A DNA stretch of 64,000 bases from Gammaproteobacteria bacterium. GTDB taxonomy: Bacteria > Pseudomonadota > Gammaproteobacteria > SZUA-229. The notes under the pieces are model-generated. The model saw nothing but the letters and a program-made list of their open reading frames with translations, was not told the origin of the DNA and made no database searches. Of the stretch, positions 19,932 through 29,707 are shown one piece after another (position 1 is the first letter of the stretch; each line of letters begins with the position of its first letter). A program made the position numbers and the translations under genes. The DNA lies in assembly GCA_015488885.1 (NCBI GenBank), contig WFMW01000066.1, forward strand, positions 1-64,000, given 5' to 3'.

Positions 19932-20360
19932 ATGGGTCATATTACCGAGTTTGTATCAAATAATATTTTTCTGTTTATTGCCTTACTGGTTGTTCTGGCC
20001 ATGCTCATCAAGACTGAATATGAGCACCGAACCAGCAGAGCGGCTAATTTATCCATTGCGCAGGCAACCCGTTTACTAAACAATAATCCGGATGCATTAG
20101 TGCTTGATATCCGTGCCTCGGCAGAATTCAAAAAAGGGCACCTCAGGCAGGCAATAAATATCCCGTTGGCGGAACTTAAAAATAGCCTGGACAAGCTGGA
20201 GAAGTACAAGGACAAGCCCGCATTACTTTATTGCAATAGTGGTAACACAACCTCCAGAGCTGCCAGGCTGTTACAGCAAAACGGTTTTACTCATGTTAAT
20301 GTGATGCAGGGCGGCATCGCTGACTGGAAAGAAGCTGGGCTACCATTAACAAAAAAATAA
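19932..20360 (+). CDS. Membrane-anchored rhodanese-like protein (YibN-like)
   Basis: N-terminal TM, rhodanese domain ALVLDIRASAEFKKGHLRQAINIP, active-site LLYCNSGNTTSRAA. Confidence 0.93.
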   Translation: MGHITEFVSNNIFLFIALLVVLAMLIKTEYEHRTSRAANLSIAQATRLLNNNPDALVLDIRASAEFKKGHLRQAINIPLAELKNSLDKLEKYKDKPALLYCNSGNTTSRAARLLQQNGFTHVNVMQGGIADWKEAGLPLTKK

Positions 20361-20469
20361 GCTAACGACTCAGCCTGATTCTTACCCTGCCTAATCAGCA
20401 GTATCCCTGAGTTTACTTGTTCGTCGAGTAGCTATAAAAATTAACACCACTTAAATCAAGAGTTTTATT

Positions 20470-20964
20470 ATGACTGAAGAAAATCAACCCGAATTAAATC
20501 AATCTGAATTAAATCAACAATTTGCCATTCAGAAAATTTATCTGAAAGATGTTTCGCTGGAATCGCCATATTCACCACAGGTATTTACCGATGGTGAGTG
20601 GAAACCTGAAATAAATGTGCAAATTAATAGCACAAATCAGTCTCTGGGCACAGATACTTTTGAAGTGAGTTTAACGATTACCGTTACTGCAAAACAGGGT
20701 GAGAAGACAGCATTTCTGGTTGAAGTGAAACAGGCCGGAGTATTTACCATCGCCGGCTTTAGCGAAGAAAATATGGCAGGAATGATTGGTGCCTATTGTC
20801 CTGAAACACTGTTTCCTTATGCCCGTGAGGCGATTTCAGATCTAATAGCAAAAGGTGGCTTTCCGCAACTGTTATTGGCACCGGTTAATTTTAATGCCTT
20901 ATATGCACAGCAAATGCAGCAACAGGATGGCGAAAATACCCCTGTTGCTGAAACAACACATTAG
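20470..20964 (+). CDS. secB: Protein-export chaperone SecB
   Basis: FAIQKIYLKDVSLESPYSPQVF, CPETLFPYAREAISDLIAKGGFPQLLLAPVNFNALYAQ. Confidence 0.97.
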   Translation: MTEENQPELNQSELNQQFAIQKIYLKDVSLESPYSPQVFTDGEWKPEINVQINSTNQSLGTDTFEVSLTITVTAKQGEKTAFLVEVKQAGVFTIAGFSEENMAGMIGAYCPETLFPYAREAISDLIAKGGFPQLLLAPVNFNALYAQQMQQQDGENTPVAETTH

Positions 20965-20996
20965 GAACTTCTCCCTGAATCTAACGCAGGTTAAAT

Positions 20997-22016
20997 ATGG
21001 CTAAGCAGCAGACCACAGCCAGATCAATAACCATACTCGGTGCCGGTTCCTGGGGAACCGCGCTGGCCATTCATCTGGCCAGGGCAGGGCATCAGGTTCG
21101 GCTCTGGGGTAACGAACCAGAACAGATACGGCAGCTACAGACTGAATCCTGTAATAACCAGTATTTACCCGGCATCGAATTCCCCCCAGGCTTAACCCCT
21201 GTCGTCAGTCTGCAACAGGCATTGTCGAAACCATCGTGGATTTTACTGGTTATTCCCAGTCATGCCATTCGTTCATTTTTACATCAGAATGCGGCTTTAT
21301 TTCCTGCTGACACAGGCTTTGCCTGGGCCAGCAAAGGGCTGGAAGAGGGTAGTGCAAAACTCATTCATCAGATTGTGGCTGAAGAAATACCCCAGTGCAA
21401 ACATACAGCGGTAATGTCGGGCCCTACCTTTGCAGGTGAGGTGGCACGTAATTTACCGACAGCAATAACCGTGGCGACACAATCCGAGCCATTTGCCCGG
21501 CAAATCAGTGATGATCTACATAGCGGTCGTTTTCGCGTTTACCGTAGCGATGATATGGTGGGAGTAGAGCTGGGTGGTGCATTAAAAAATGTACTGGCTA
21601 TTGCTGCCGGGGCAGCAGACGGGCTTAAATTTGGTTCCAATACACGCGCCGCGTTGATTACCCGTGGGCTGGCTGAAGTGATGCGCCTGGGCGAAAAGAT
21701 GGGCGGGCAGCGTGAAACCTTTATGGGGCTGGCCGGGGTAGGTGACCTGATCCTTACCTGCACCGATGATCAGTCCAGAAACCGGCGTATGGGACTATTG
21801 CTGGCAGAAGGCAAGTCTCAGGCAGAGATTCATCAGCAAATTGGTCAGGCGATTGAAGGCGTAAAAACCGCCATGGAAGCTATCAATCTGGCCCGGCAAT
21901 ACCATGTCGATTTACCTATTATGACCCAGGTCTATCGGGTACTTTATGAAAACCTGCCCATTCATGAAGCAGTAAAAAATCTGTTAAGCCGCAAAAGCTC
22001 ACAGGAAACCGTTTAA
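20997..22016 (+). CDS. gpsA: Glycerol-3-phosphate dehydrogenase [NAD(P)+]
   Basis: ILGAGSWGTALAIHLARAGH, KNVLAIAAGAADGLKFGSNTRAALITRGL. Confidence 0.97.
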   Translation: MAKQQTTARSITILGAGSWGTALAIHLARAGHQVRLWGNEPEQIRQLQTESCNNQYLPGIEFPPGLTPVVSLQQALSKPSWILLVIPSHAIRSFLHQNAALFPADTGFAWASKGLEEGSAKLIHQIVAEEIPQCKHTAVMSGPTFAGEVARNLPTAITVATQSEPFARQISDDLHSGRFRVYRSDDMVGVELGGALKNVLAIAAGAADGLKFGSNTRAALITRGLAEVMRLGEKMGGQRETFMGLAGVGDLILTCTDDQSRNRRMGLLLAEGKSQAEIHQQIGQAIEGVKTAMEAINLARQYHVDLPIMTQVYRVLYENLPIHEAVKNLLSRKSSQETV

Positions 22017-22061
22017 CCATAACAGTTCTTACCCGTATTTAGCATCCTTAATATTTACCGG

Positions 22062-22520
22062 TTAATATTTCATGCCGTCAAAAGCCTGCTGGCGCAGGGC
22101 TTCATAAACCACAATGGCCACTGTATTTGATAGATTAAGACTGCGGCTGCCGGCCATCATCGGCAGACGTAAAATGTTTTCGGCAGGTAGCTGTTGTAGA
22201 TAGCGCTCTGGCAGCCCCCGGGTTTCAGGGCCGAATAGCAGATTATCGCCAGGGTTGAAATGGGCATCAGTATAACAGGTCGAACCTTTAGTCGATAAAG
22301 CATAACTGGTTTCGGGGTTGATGAATGGCTGTAGGGAGGCATGGGTTTGTAATTGCGCCCATTCATGGTAATCCAGCCCGGCACGACGTAGTTTCCTGTC
22401 ATCCAGATTAAAGCCGAGAGGTTCAATGAGATGTAGCATACAGCCTGTGTTTGCGCACAGGCGGATAATATTTCCCGTATTCGGCGGGATTTCAGGTTGA
22501 TAAAGAACAATATTGTACAT
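22062..22520 (-). CDS. trmL: tRNA (cytidine(34)-2'-O)-methyltransferase (SPOUT)
   Basis: MYNIVLYQPEIPPNTGNIIRLCANTGC, FGPETRGLPERYL, LPMMAGSRSLNLSNTVAIVVYEALRQ. Confidence 0.96.
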   Translation of the reverse strand: MYNIVLYQPEIPPNTGNIIRLCANTGCMLHLIEPLGFNLDDRKLRRAGLDYHEWAQLQTHASLQPFINPETSYALSTKGSTCYTDAHFNPGDNLLFGPETRGLPERYLQQLPAENILRLPMMAGSRSLNLSNTVAIVVYEALRQQAFDGMKY

Positions 22521-22659
22521 GATGGAGGTTTGACTCCAGATAACAGCTATTCAGGCAAGTTTTACCGGTTAGTAGCAACATTCCACATGATAATTTTGGG
22601 TTATGCTGAGAAAATCGCTGTGCTGTGCTCGTCAGGTATTTTTCTAAGGTATTTGCATT

Positions 22660-23568
22660 TCATGGGGAGGTTTTTGCTGCCTTTTTTGCCCACTTATCAG
22701 CTTTTACCAGATCCACTTTCAAGCCAAGATCACCATGACGATAGATATCCGCCAGTGTGTGCATAGCAACCCGGTTGCCATCTTCCGCCGAGCGGGTAAT
22801 CCAGATCAATGCCCTGGCGTTATCCTGATCAACATCCCAGGCACCACTCTCATAGCGCAGACCGAGTTCAAATTCGGCCTGTGGGTCTCTTTTTTCTGCT
22901 CGTTCAATGAGTGACTTTGCCGACTCTTTGTATACTGTGGTGGTAAAATCAACCGTTTTTTTCAGGATGGCCAGTAAATTGATGGCATCGGTTTTACCCT
23001 GTCCAGCTGACCGGTTCAGCCAGTCCTCGGCCATGGTTCTATCCTGAGGAACATCCACCCCCTCATAATACAGCTTGCCCAGTAGATACTGGGCATCCTT
23101 GTCGTTCTGACTGGCTGATCGAGTTAACCAGTTAATCGCCTGCTGCGGATTTTTTTTTGTTCCAGTGCCGTTTAAATAGGCTTTCCCGGCTAAAAACTGT
23201 GCCTGGGCATTACCTTTAGCCGCTGATTCCAGCCACCATTTAAACGCCTGTTTCGTGTTTTTTGTTACGCCGTTGCCATTAGCAAAGCATTTTCCCAGCA
23301 CCAGTTGGGCATAAGCATTGCCGAAACGTGCTGCACGCCGTAGCCAGTAGACGGCTTTTTTTGCATCCGGCTTAAGTCCGTATTCACCTTTAAGATAAGC
23401 CAGCCCATAGAGTAACTGTGCATTAGCATTATTATCCTGAGCTTCATATTTCAGCATTTGTAAGCTTGCCGGTACTTCAGCATTGCCAGCGGAAACTTCA
23501 TTATTACCTGCCTGTAGTAATAAAGCCGCGATGCCAAGTAAGGCAATAAAGACGGTAACTTTTATCAT
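22660..23568 (-). CDS. Sel1-like repeat (SLR/TPR) protein
   Basis: Multiple ~36-aa Sel1 repeats (AQLVLGKCFANGNGVTKNTKQAFKWWLESAAKGNAQAQFLAGKAYLNGTG); signal peptide. Confidence 0.9.
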   Translation of the reverse strand: MIKVTVFIALLGIAALLLQAGNNEVSAGNAEVPASLQMLKYEAQDNNANAQLLYGLAYLKGEYGLKPDAKKAVYWLRRAARFGNAYAQLVLGKCFANGNGVTKNTKQAFKWWLESAAKGNAQAQFLAGKAYLNGTGTKKNPQQAINWLTRSASQNDKDAQYLLGKLYYEGVDVPQDRTMAEDWLNRSAGQGKTDAINLLAILKKTVDFTTTVYKESAKSLIERAEKRDPQAEFELGLRYESGAWDVDQDNARALIWITRSAEDGNRVAMHTLADIYRHGDLGLKVDLVKADKWAKKAAKTSP

Positions 23569-23713
23569 AACTCATGCCGGGGTTTTTATCTGCCGGGTTA
23601 CCCGGTAATGGGTGGATTTTACACTGCCTGATTTCATCCTGCTATATTATCCCGGAATCTGCACCCTGTTCCTCGCGGGTAAACCGGTGTTTTTTCTTAA
23701 GAAGACATAAAGT

Positions 23714-23729
23714 TGGCCGTTAATCTGCT
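23714..23729 (+). promoter_or_regulatory. Candidate sigma54 (-24/-12) promoter for pilus-like operon
   Basis: TGGCCGTTAATCTGCT: GG-N10-GC spacing, 59 bp before the activator ATG. Confidence 0.5.
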
Positions 23730-23787
23730 ATATAAAGTGTTATTGCAGTTATGAAATCTATTTACTTATAAAATATTGGGGAATTCA

Positions 23788-25236
23788 ATGCCGGATAAGA
23801 TGTGCCAGCGCAAACAGCAGCCTGTACCGTCTGTGTCAGCTGAACAGAAACCGACTTTATTGCTGGTTGATGATGATCCGCTCATTAGTGAGGGGCTGGG
23901 GTTCTTACTGTCGAAACAGTATTGCGTGATAACGGCTGAAAGTCGTCAACAGGCCATTGAGAAAATAAATTCAGCCACAGTAAAACCTGCGCTGGCGGTG
24001 ATTGATCTTGGCTTACCACCATTACCACATAAACCGGATGAAGGTTTTGCTCTGGTGCGTGAATTACTGGTTATCAATCCGCATATGAAAGTACTGGTTC
24101 TGTCCGGTCAGGATGATGATATTAATATTCAGCACGCATTAACTATCGGGGCCGTTGATTTTATTGCTAAACCAGCAAGTTCGGAATTATTGCTGGCAAG
24201 GTTAAAACATCATTTTCGTTTATACGAGATTGATTTACAACGGGAACAACAGCCTGGTCAGCAAATTATTGGTGATAGTGTTGCCATGCAGGTGGTTAAT
24301 AATCAGATAAGGCAGTTTGCTGATTCACCCTTTCCGGTATTAATTGAAGGTGAATCGGGTACGGGTAAGGAGCTGGTTGCAAGAGCCCTGCATGACAACA
24401 GCACTAGAAAAGGCCAGCCTTATATGGCAATTAACTGTGCGGCCATTTCACCAGATTTACTTGAATCACAATTGTTTGGTTATGCAAAAGGCGCCTTCAC
24501 CGGAGCAACATCGGCGCATAATGGTTTTTTCATTGAAGCAGACAAAGGCACTCTGTTACTGGATGAAATCGGTGAATTACCACTCGCTTTGCAGGGCAAG
24601 TTATTACGTGTTATTGAGAGTGGCGAATTTTACCGGGTTGGAGAAACGCAGGTATTAAAATCTGGCGCGAGAATTATTGCGGCAACGAATAAAAATTTAC
24701 GCCATGAAATAGCCAGTGAGCATTTTCGGTCTGACCTTTTTTATCGATTGAGTATTCTTAATATCAGCCTGCCTGCATTACGTGCACGTGAGCAGGATGT
24801 TTATTTATTGCTGGATTTTTTTATTAAATTATATGCAAACAGTGTACCGCCATTCATGCTGGATGATGAAGCGCATGAGTTATGGGGAAGTTATGATTAT
24901 CCGGGTAATATTCGTGAATTGAGGAATATTGTGATTCGACTGGGCACGAAATATCCCGGGCAGAAGGTTAATCGCCAGCAGTTAAAAGCAGAGATGGAAA
25001 CTCGACTATCCAGCCCATCATTAGCCTCGAATGGCACTGACCTGAGTGATGAAATGCTGGTACAGAAAATTAAAAGCAATGCATTTGACCTGGATAAATT
25101 ACTTGGTGATATTGAAGGGCGCAGTATTCAACTGGCGCTTGAGTTAAATGGAAATAATGTTAGTAAAGCCGCTAAAGCACTGAAGATCAATCGAACCACA
25201 TTATACAGTCGGGTACAGAAACTGGAGACGCAGTAG
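23788..25236 (+). CDS. Sigma54-dependent response regulator (PrsR-like)
   Basis: Receiver (LLLVDDDPLISEGLGFLL...VIDLGLPPLPHKPDEGFAL), AAA+ (GESGTGKELVARALH, GAFTGA), Fis-type HTH. ATG at 23788 preferred over TTG at 23776. Confidence 0.92.
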   Translation: MPDKMCQRKQQPVPSVSAEQKPTLLLVDDDPLISEGLGFLLSKQYCVITAESRQQAIEKINSATVKPALAVIDLGLPPLPHKPDEGFALVRELLVINPHMKVLVLSGQDDDINIQHALTIGAVDFIAKPASSELLLARLKHHFRLYEIDLQREQQPGQQIIGDSVAMQVVNNQIRQFADSPFPVLIEGESGTGKELVARALHDNSTRKGQPYMAINCAAISPDLLESQLFGYAKGAFTGATSAHNGFFIEADKGTLLLDEIGELPLALQGKLLRVIESGEFYRVGETQVLKSGARIIAATNKNLRHEIASEHFRSDLFYRLSILNISLPALRAREQDVYLLLDFFIKLYANSVPPFMLDDEAHELWGSYDYPGNIRELRNIVIRLGTKYPGQKVNRQQLKAEMETRLSSPSLASNGTDLSDEMLVQKIKSNAFDLDKLLGDIEGRSIQLALELNGNNVSKAAKALKINRTTLYSRVQKLETQ

Positions 25237-26657
25237 TGTACCAGCAACATTTTGGGCTTGATCGCCAGCCATTTAAAATTACCCCGGATACCAGCCTGTT
25301 TTTTTCAGGTAATAAACGTGGGGCTGCGTTAGAGGCATTAGTCTACGCAATTAAAAGCGGTGAAGGTATTGTTAAGGTAGTTGGTGAAGTAGGTAGCGGT
25401 AAAACCATGCTGTGCCGAATGCTCGAATTACGGCTTAAGGAAGATGCGGTTGATGTCGTTTATATCGCCAACCCAAGTTTGTCGCCAGATAACATTTTGC
25501 ATATGATCGCTGATGAACTGCAACTGGGTGTTAATGATGCAACCAGTAAGTTTGCGGTAATGCAAAAAATTCAGACCTATCTGCTGAAAAAATATAGTAA
25601 TAATCAACGGGTGGTGCTGTTTGTAGAAGAAGCACAGAGTATGCCTGTTGAAACGCTGGAAGAAATCCGCCTGTTAAGTAATCTTGAAACCGATCAGGAT
25701 AAATTATTGCAGATGGTATTGTTTGGTCAACCAGAACTGGATGACAAGCTTAGTCAGGTGAATATACGGCAGTTAAAAGAACGCATCACACACAGTTTTT
25801 ATCTAGCTCCATTTGAGCCCGACGATACACGGGAATATCTTAATTTTCGATTGCGTGCTGTTGGTTACCGTGGCCCCGATTTATTTAACAAAAAAATCTC
25901 CGCAAGAGTAAAAAAATACTCGGGTGGTTTAACTCGCCGGATTAATATCCTGGCAGATAAGGCGTTGCTGGCTGCTTATTCCGATGGTGGGCATAACATC
26001 ACCACGGCGCATATAAAATCGGCTGCAATTGATAGTGAATTTGTCAGCAAAACATTGCAAAAAAAATTATTCCGACTGATTGTAATAGGGGCAGTACTGT
26101 TAGCAGCATTAGTATCTGCTGTGTTAATGGGTTTGTCGCAACAGCATAAGAAACCTGATCAGGTAGTGGCACCAGTAAAAAATATTTCACGGTTGCAGCA
26201 AAATAGCCATTTACCGGTATTAAAGCAGACAGCGGTTAAACCCTCACCTTATAAAGTGGCTAAATTTAACCGTGGGCTGATTACCGCCCGATTACAGGCA
26301 ACACGCTTATGGCTATCAAAGGTTAATACCAATAATTACAGTATTCAGTTATTTACAACGCCAGTCAGTGACCGTGTAGCAATTGATAGTTTTTTACATA
26401 AGGCAGGCTCATTACTTGATATTTCAAAGATTTACATCTATGAAACAAGGGTTAAAGGGCGTTTCTGGTATAGCGTTCTCTATGCCGATTTCGGCTCGCA
26501 GCGCGATGCCCGCAAGATGATTAAAACAATGCCTGCCTCCATACAGAAACGTTCACCCTATTTACGTCGGATCAACGCAATTAAAAAGGATTTAAAGGCA
26601 GGCATGAAATACCTGAAAAAAGACCAGATTGAACAGCATGAAATGGAAAGAAAGTGA
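25236..26657 (+). CDS. ExeA/MshM-like AAA+ ATPase with C-terminal SPOR-like domain
   Basis: MYQQHFGLDRQPFKITPDTSLFFSGNKRGAALEALVYAIKSGEGIVKVVGEVGSGKTMLCR; TM; C-terminal NNYSIQLFTTPV...FWYSVLYADFGSQRDARK. Confidence 0.9.
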   Translation: MYQQHFGLDRQPFKITPDTSLFFSGNKRGAALEALVYAIKSGEGIVKVVGEVGSGKTMLCRMLELRLKEDAVDVVYIANPSLSPDNILHMIADELQLGVNDATSKFAVMQKIQTYLLKKYSNNQRVVLFVEEAQSMPVETLEEIRLLSNLETDQDKLLQMVLFGQPELDDKLSQVNIRQLKERITHSFYLAPFEPDDTREYLNFRLRAVGYRGPDLFNKKISARVKKYSGGLTRRINILADKALLAAYSDGGHNITTAHIKSAAIDSEFVSKTLQKKLFRLIVIGAVLLAALVSAVLMGLSQQHKKPDQVVAPVKNISRLQQNSHLPVLKQTAVKPSPYKVAKFNRGLITARLQATRLWLSKVNTNNYSIQLFTTPVSDRVAIDSFLHKAGSLLDISKIYIYETRVKGRFWYSVLYADFGSQRDARKMIKTMPASIQKRSPYLRRINAIKKDLKAGMKYLKKDQIEQHEMERK

Positions 26658-28360
26658 ACATAATAAAATCAATATCTCAATTGTATTTTAGTAAAACAGT
26701 ACTCTTTAGTATCATGTTTTTATTGACAGCCTGTGGTGCGACTAATCCACCATCATTATCAGAAGGACATATTCAGCTACCAGATAATAATCACAACATT
26801 CCGCAACCGATTATTCATACACCGGTATTAAAACGTCCAGAAAAGCATAAGCCACAGCAAATGTACACGGTTGTAGTGAATCAGGTTCCAGTAAAAGAAG
26901 TCTTATTTTCGATGGCAAGAGATGCACATATCAACCTTGATATTGATAATAATATTAAAGGTAAAGTGACCATGAATGCGATTGACCAAACCTTACCGAA
27001 GATTCTAGCCCGGCTGGCACAACAAACACCCATTACCTATACATTAAAAGCCGGTACTTTAATTATAAAAGCCGATGTTCCTGTATTACGGACTTATAAA
27101 GTAAATTATTTAAATATCGCCAGATCCAGTGAAGGCAAAGTAAGTATTTCAACAGAAATCGGCACAGCAGGTGGTGGAATTAAAAATAAGGGTAGTGGAA
27201 GTAGCGGTAGCTCAAGTAGTAATCGAGCCAAAACATCTGTTGAAAATAAATCAAAAAATCAGTTCTGGACAACCCTGGAAAATAATATTAGTCGAATCCT
27301 TAACCAGAACAATGGAACAACAGGTAAAAATATAAATAATTCGATAGCAGGGAATAATATAAATAATAATATTATTGTTAATCGTGAGAGCGGTATCATT
27401 GCGGTAAAAGCAACGGCAAAGCAGGATAAACTGATTCGTGCATTTATCAACAAGGTTGTTCATAGTGCGCAACGGCAGGTACTTATTGAGGCTACCATTG
27501 CGGAAGTAAGGTTGAGTGATAAATATCAGGCAGGAGTTGACTGGTCTGTGGTTGGTAAAATGGCAACCATTGGCGGCCAGTCGGTATTAAAAAGTGGCGG
27601 GATACAGAGCATCATTGGTGGAAATCTTGGCACAGCACCATTCTTTCAACTGGCAGGCAGCGGAACCCTTAATGGCAATCCTTTACTGGTAACTTTAAAG
27701 GCTCTGGAAACATTTGGTAATGTGAAGGTACTGTCAAGCCCAAAGATAATGGCGCTAAATAACCAGACGGCGATATTAAAAGTCGTGGACAATGAAGTTT
27801 ATTTTACAACTAATGTTCAAATTGATTCAGGCTCAGTCAATCAAAAATCAACCACCGTTGTTGATACGCAAATTAATACCGTTCCAATAGGGTTTATTAT
27901 GTCAGTTACCCCTTTTATTGATGATGAGGATGAGGTGACTTTGAATGTGCGCCCAACCATTACCAGAATTATACGCTTTGTTGATGATCCAAATCCTGAA
28001 CTTGTCAAGCAAAATGTAGTAAGCAAAATACCAGTGATACAGGTACGTGAAATTGAGACTATGCTAAAAATAAAAAACCGGGATACTGCGGTGATTGGCG
28101 GTCTGATGCAGGATCAGATTGATAAAAGTAATCAAGGAGTGCCAATACTTTCCAGCATCCCCGGAATAGGAAATTTATTCTCATATCGCGATGAAAATTA
28201 TGTAAAAACCGAACTGGTTATATTTATACGTCCAGTGGTTATACATAATGCCAGCCTGAACGGAGACCTTAGCAATTATAAGAAATATTTGAACCCGGGA
28301 ATACACAGAAAAAAAGGAGAAAGTAATAACAGTAAAATTAATATGGAAACCACACAATAA
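26654..28360 (+). CDS. MshL/PilQ-type secretin (lipoprotein)
   Basis: Lipobox-like LLTACGATNP; secretin domain VKVLSSPKIMALNNQTAILKVVDNEVYF...RDTAVIGGLMQDQ. Confidence 0.93.
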   Translation: MNIIKSISQLYFSKTVLFSIMFLLTACGATNPPSLSEGHIQLPDNNHNIPQPIIHTPVLKRPEKHKPQQMYTVVVNQVPVKEVLFSMARDAHINLDIDNNIKGKVTMNAIDQTLPKILARLAQQTPITYTLKAGTLIIKADVPVLRTYKVNYLNIARSSEGKVSISTEIGTAGGGIKNKGSGSSGSSSSNRAKTSVENKSKNQFWTTLENNISRILNQNNGTTGKNINNSIAGNNINNNIIVNRESGIIAVKATAKQDKLIRAFINKVVHSAQRQVLIEATIAEVRLSDKYQAGVDWSVVGKMATIGGQSVLKSGGIQSIIGGNLGTAPFFQLAGSGTLNGNPLLVTLKALETFGNVKVLSSPKIMALNNQTAILKVVDNEVYFTTNVQIDSGSVNQKSTTVVDTQINTVPIGFIMSVTPFIDDEDEVTLNVRPTITRIIRFVDDPNPELVKQNVVSKIPVIQVREIETMLKIKNRDTAVIGGLMQDQIDKSNQGVPILSSIPGIGNLFSYRDENYVKTELVIFIRPVVIHNASLNGDLSNYKKYLNPGIHRKKGESNNSKINMETTQ

Positions 28361-28384
28361 AGCTGGTGCTAAAGGGATAATATT

Positions 28385-29689
28385 ATGAGTCTACTACTGG
28401 ATGCGCTGAAAAAAGCGGCAGAGGATAAAGAAAAACTGACAGCCATAGATTCAACAGTGGGCAACGATGCAGATATTTCAGCTAACAGGAAGAGCCTTGA
28501 AGAAAAAGTTAGTCATAAACGTCAGCCAACAGAACCCGAGCTACAACTCGTTGACCGAAATAAATCGAATGAAGTTAAGTCACACAATAAAGGATCATAT
28601 CAGATTGATGATTTTTCACCTTCCTCGATTGATGAGCAGGTATTAATAAGCGCTAAAGTTAATAATGGAAGTCGTTTATCAGCTGACGCACTACATCTAC
28701 TGGTTGATAAAACTAACCAGGGTTTTAAAAAGAAAAAAGTAACACTACTCATCCTGGTGCTTATGCTGAGTGTACTGATATTAGTAACAGGAGGGTTATA
28801 TTATTTACAGCTTATGCAGCGAAATATTACGGAAATGGAAAACAGGCATAATGCTGGTCTGCACAGGATGAGAGAAAAAACCAGTAAGGAAGAATTACCC
28901 AATAAGCGTGAGCTGATTAAAAATATAGCCGAAGCCCGGCCTTTACAGAAAAAAGTTGCGTTTGCACGAAAAGTTCTGGCGAAAACAAGGTCTACAGAAA
29001 AAAACATCATTCATCAGCCATCAGTAAAACACAGGAAACGGTCTGTTCCATCACTACACAATAAAACCGGTTCTGATAAAAAAATAAAATTTCAACGAAC
29101 CAGGGTAGTTGACCAAACAGGTAATATGCTTGATAAGGCATGGCTTGATTATCAACATGGCGACTTTGAAAAAGCCAGTATGTTATACAGAAAAGTATTG
29201 CTTATAGAGAAAAACAATCGGGATGCCTTGCTTGGTATGGCAGCCATTGCACGCCAGAACAAATCATTTGAAAAAGCTCGGCAATATTATTCACAGTTAT
29301 TAAGTCTTAATCCTGATGATCCCGATGCGATTGCCGCATTAACCAGTATGCAGTCTCCCGAGCAGGCCGCGACCAGTATACATCAACTCAAAGAGCTATT
29401 GCGGCATAACCCTGCATCGGCATCATTAAATTTTGCTCTGGGAAATGTTTATGCAACACATAACAGATGGAAAGCTGCACAGGCGGCGTATTTTAATGCC
29501 TGGGTGAATAACCGGGAAAGTGCAGTTTATGCCTTTAATCTGGCGGTTAGTCTTGATCAGCTAACAAAATTTAGTCAGGCTAGTAAGTTTTATAAAAAAA
29601 GCTTAAGTCTGTCGGACAGTACGACTACCGATTTTTCCAGGCAATCTGTTTTAAAACGGCTAAGGCAGATAACTTTATTAGAAAAATAG
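28385..29689 (+). CDS. MshN-like TPR protein with single TM
   Basis: MSLLLDALKKAAEDKEK N-terminus, one TM, TPRs (DYQHGDFEKASMLYRKVLLIEKNNRDALLGMAAIA). Confidence 0.85.
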   Translation: MSLLLDALKKAAEDKEKLTAIDSTVGNDADISANRKSLEEKVSHKRQPTEPELQLVDRNKSNEVKSHNKGSYQIDDFSPSSIDEQVLISAKVNNGSRLSADALHLLVDKTNQGFKKKKVTLLILVLMLSVLILVTGGLYYLQLMQRNITEMENRHNAGLHRMREKTSKEELPNKRELIKNIAEARPLQKKVAFARKVLAKTRSTEKNIIHQPSVKHRKRSVPSLHNKTGSDKKIKFQRTRVVDQTGNMLDKAWLDYQHGDFEKASMLYRKVLLIEKNNRDALLGMAAIARQNKSFEKARQYYSQLLSLNPDDPDAIAALTSMQSPEQAATSIHQLKELLRHNPASASLNFALGNVYATHNRWKAAQAAYFNAWVNNRESAVYAFNLAVSLDQLTKFSQASKFYKKSLSLSDSTTTDFSRQSVLKRLRQITLLEK

Positions 29690-29707
29690 TGAAAATGGAT
29701 AAAAATA

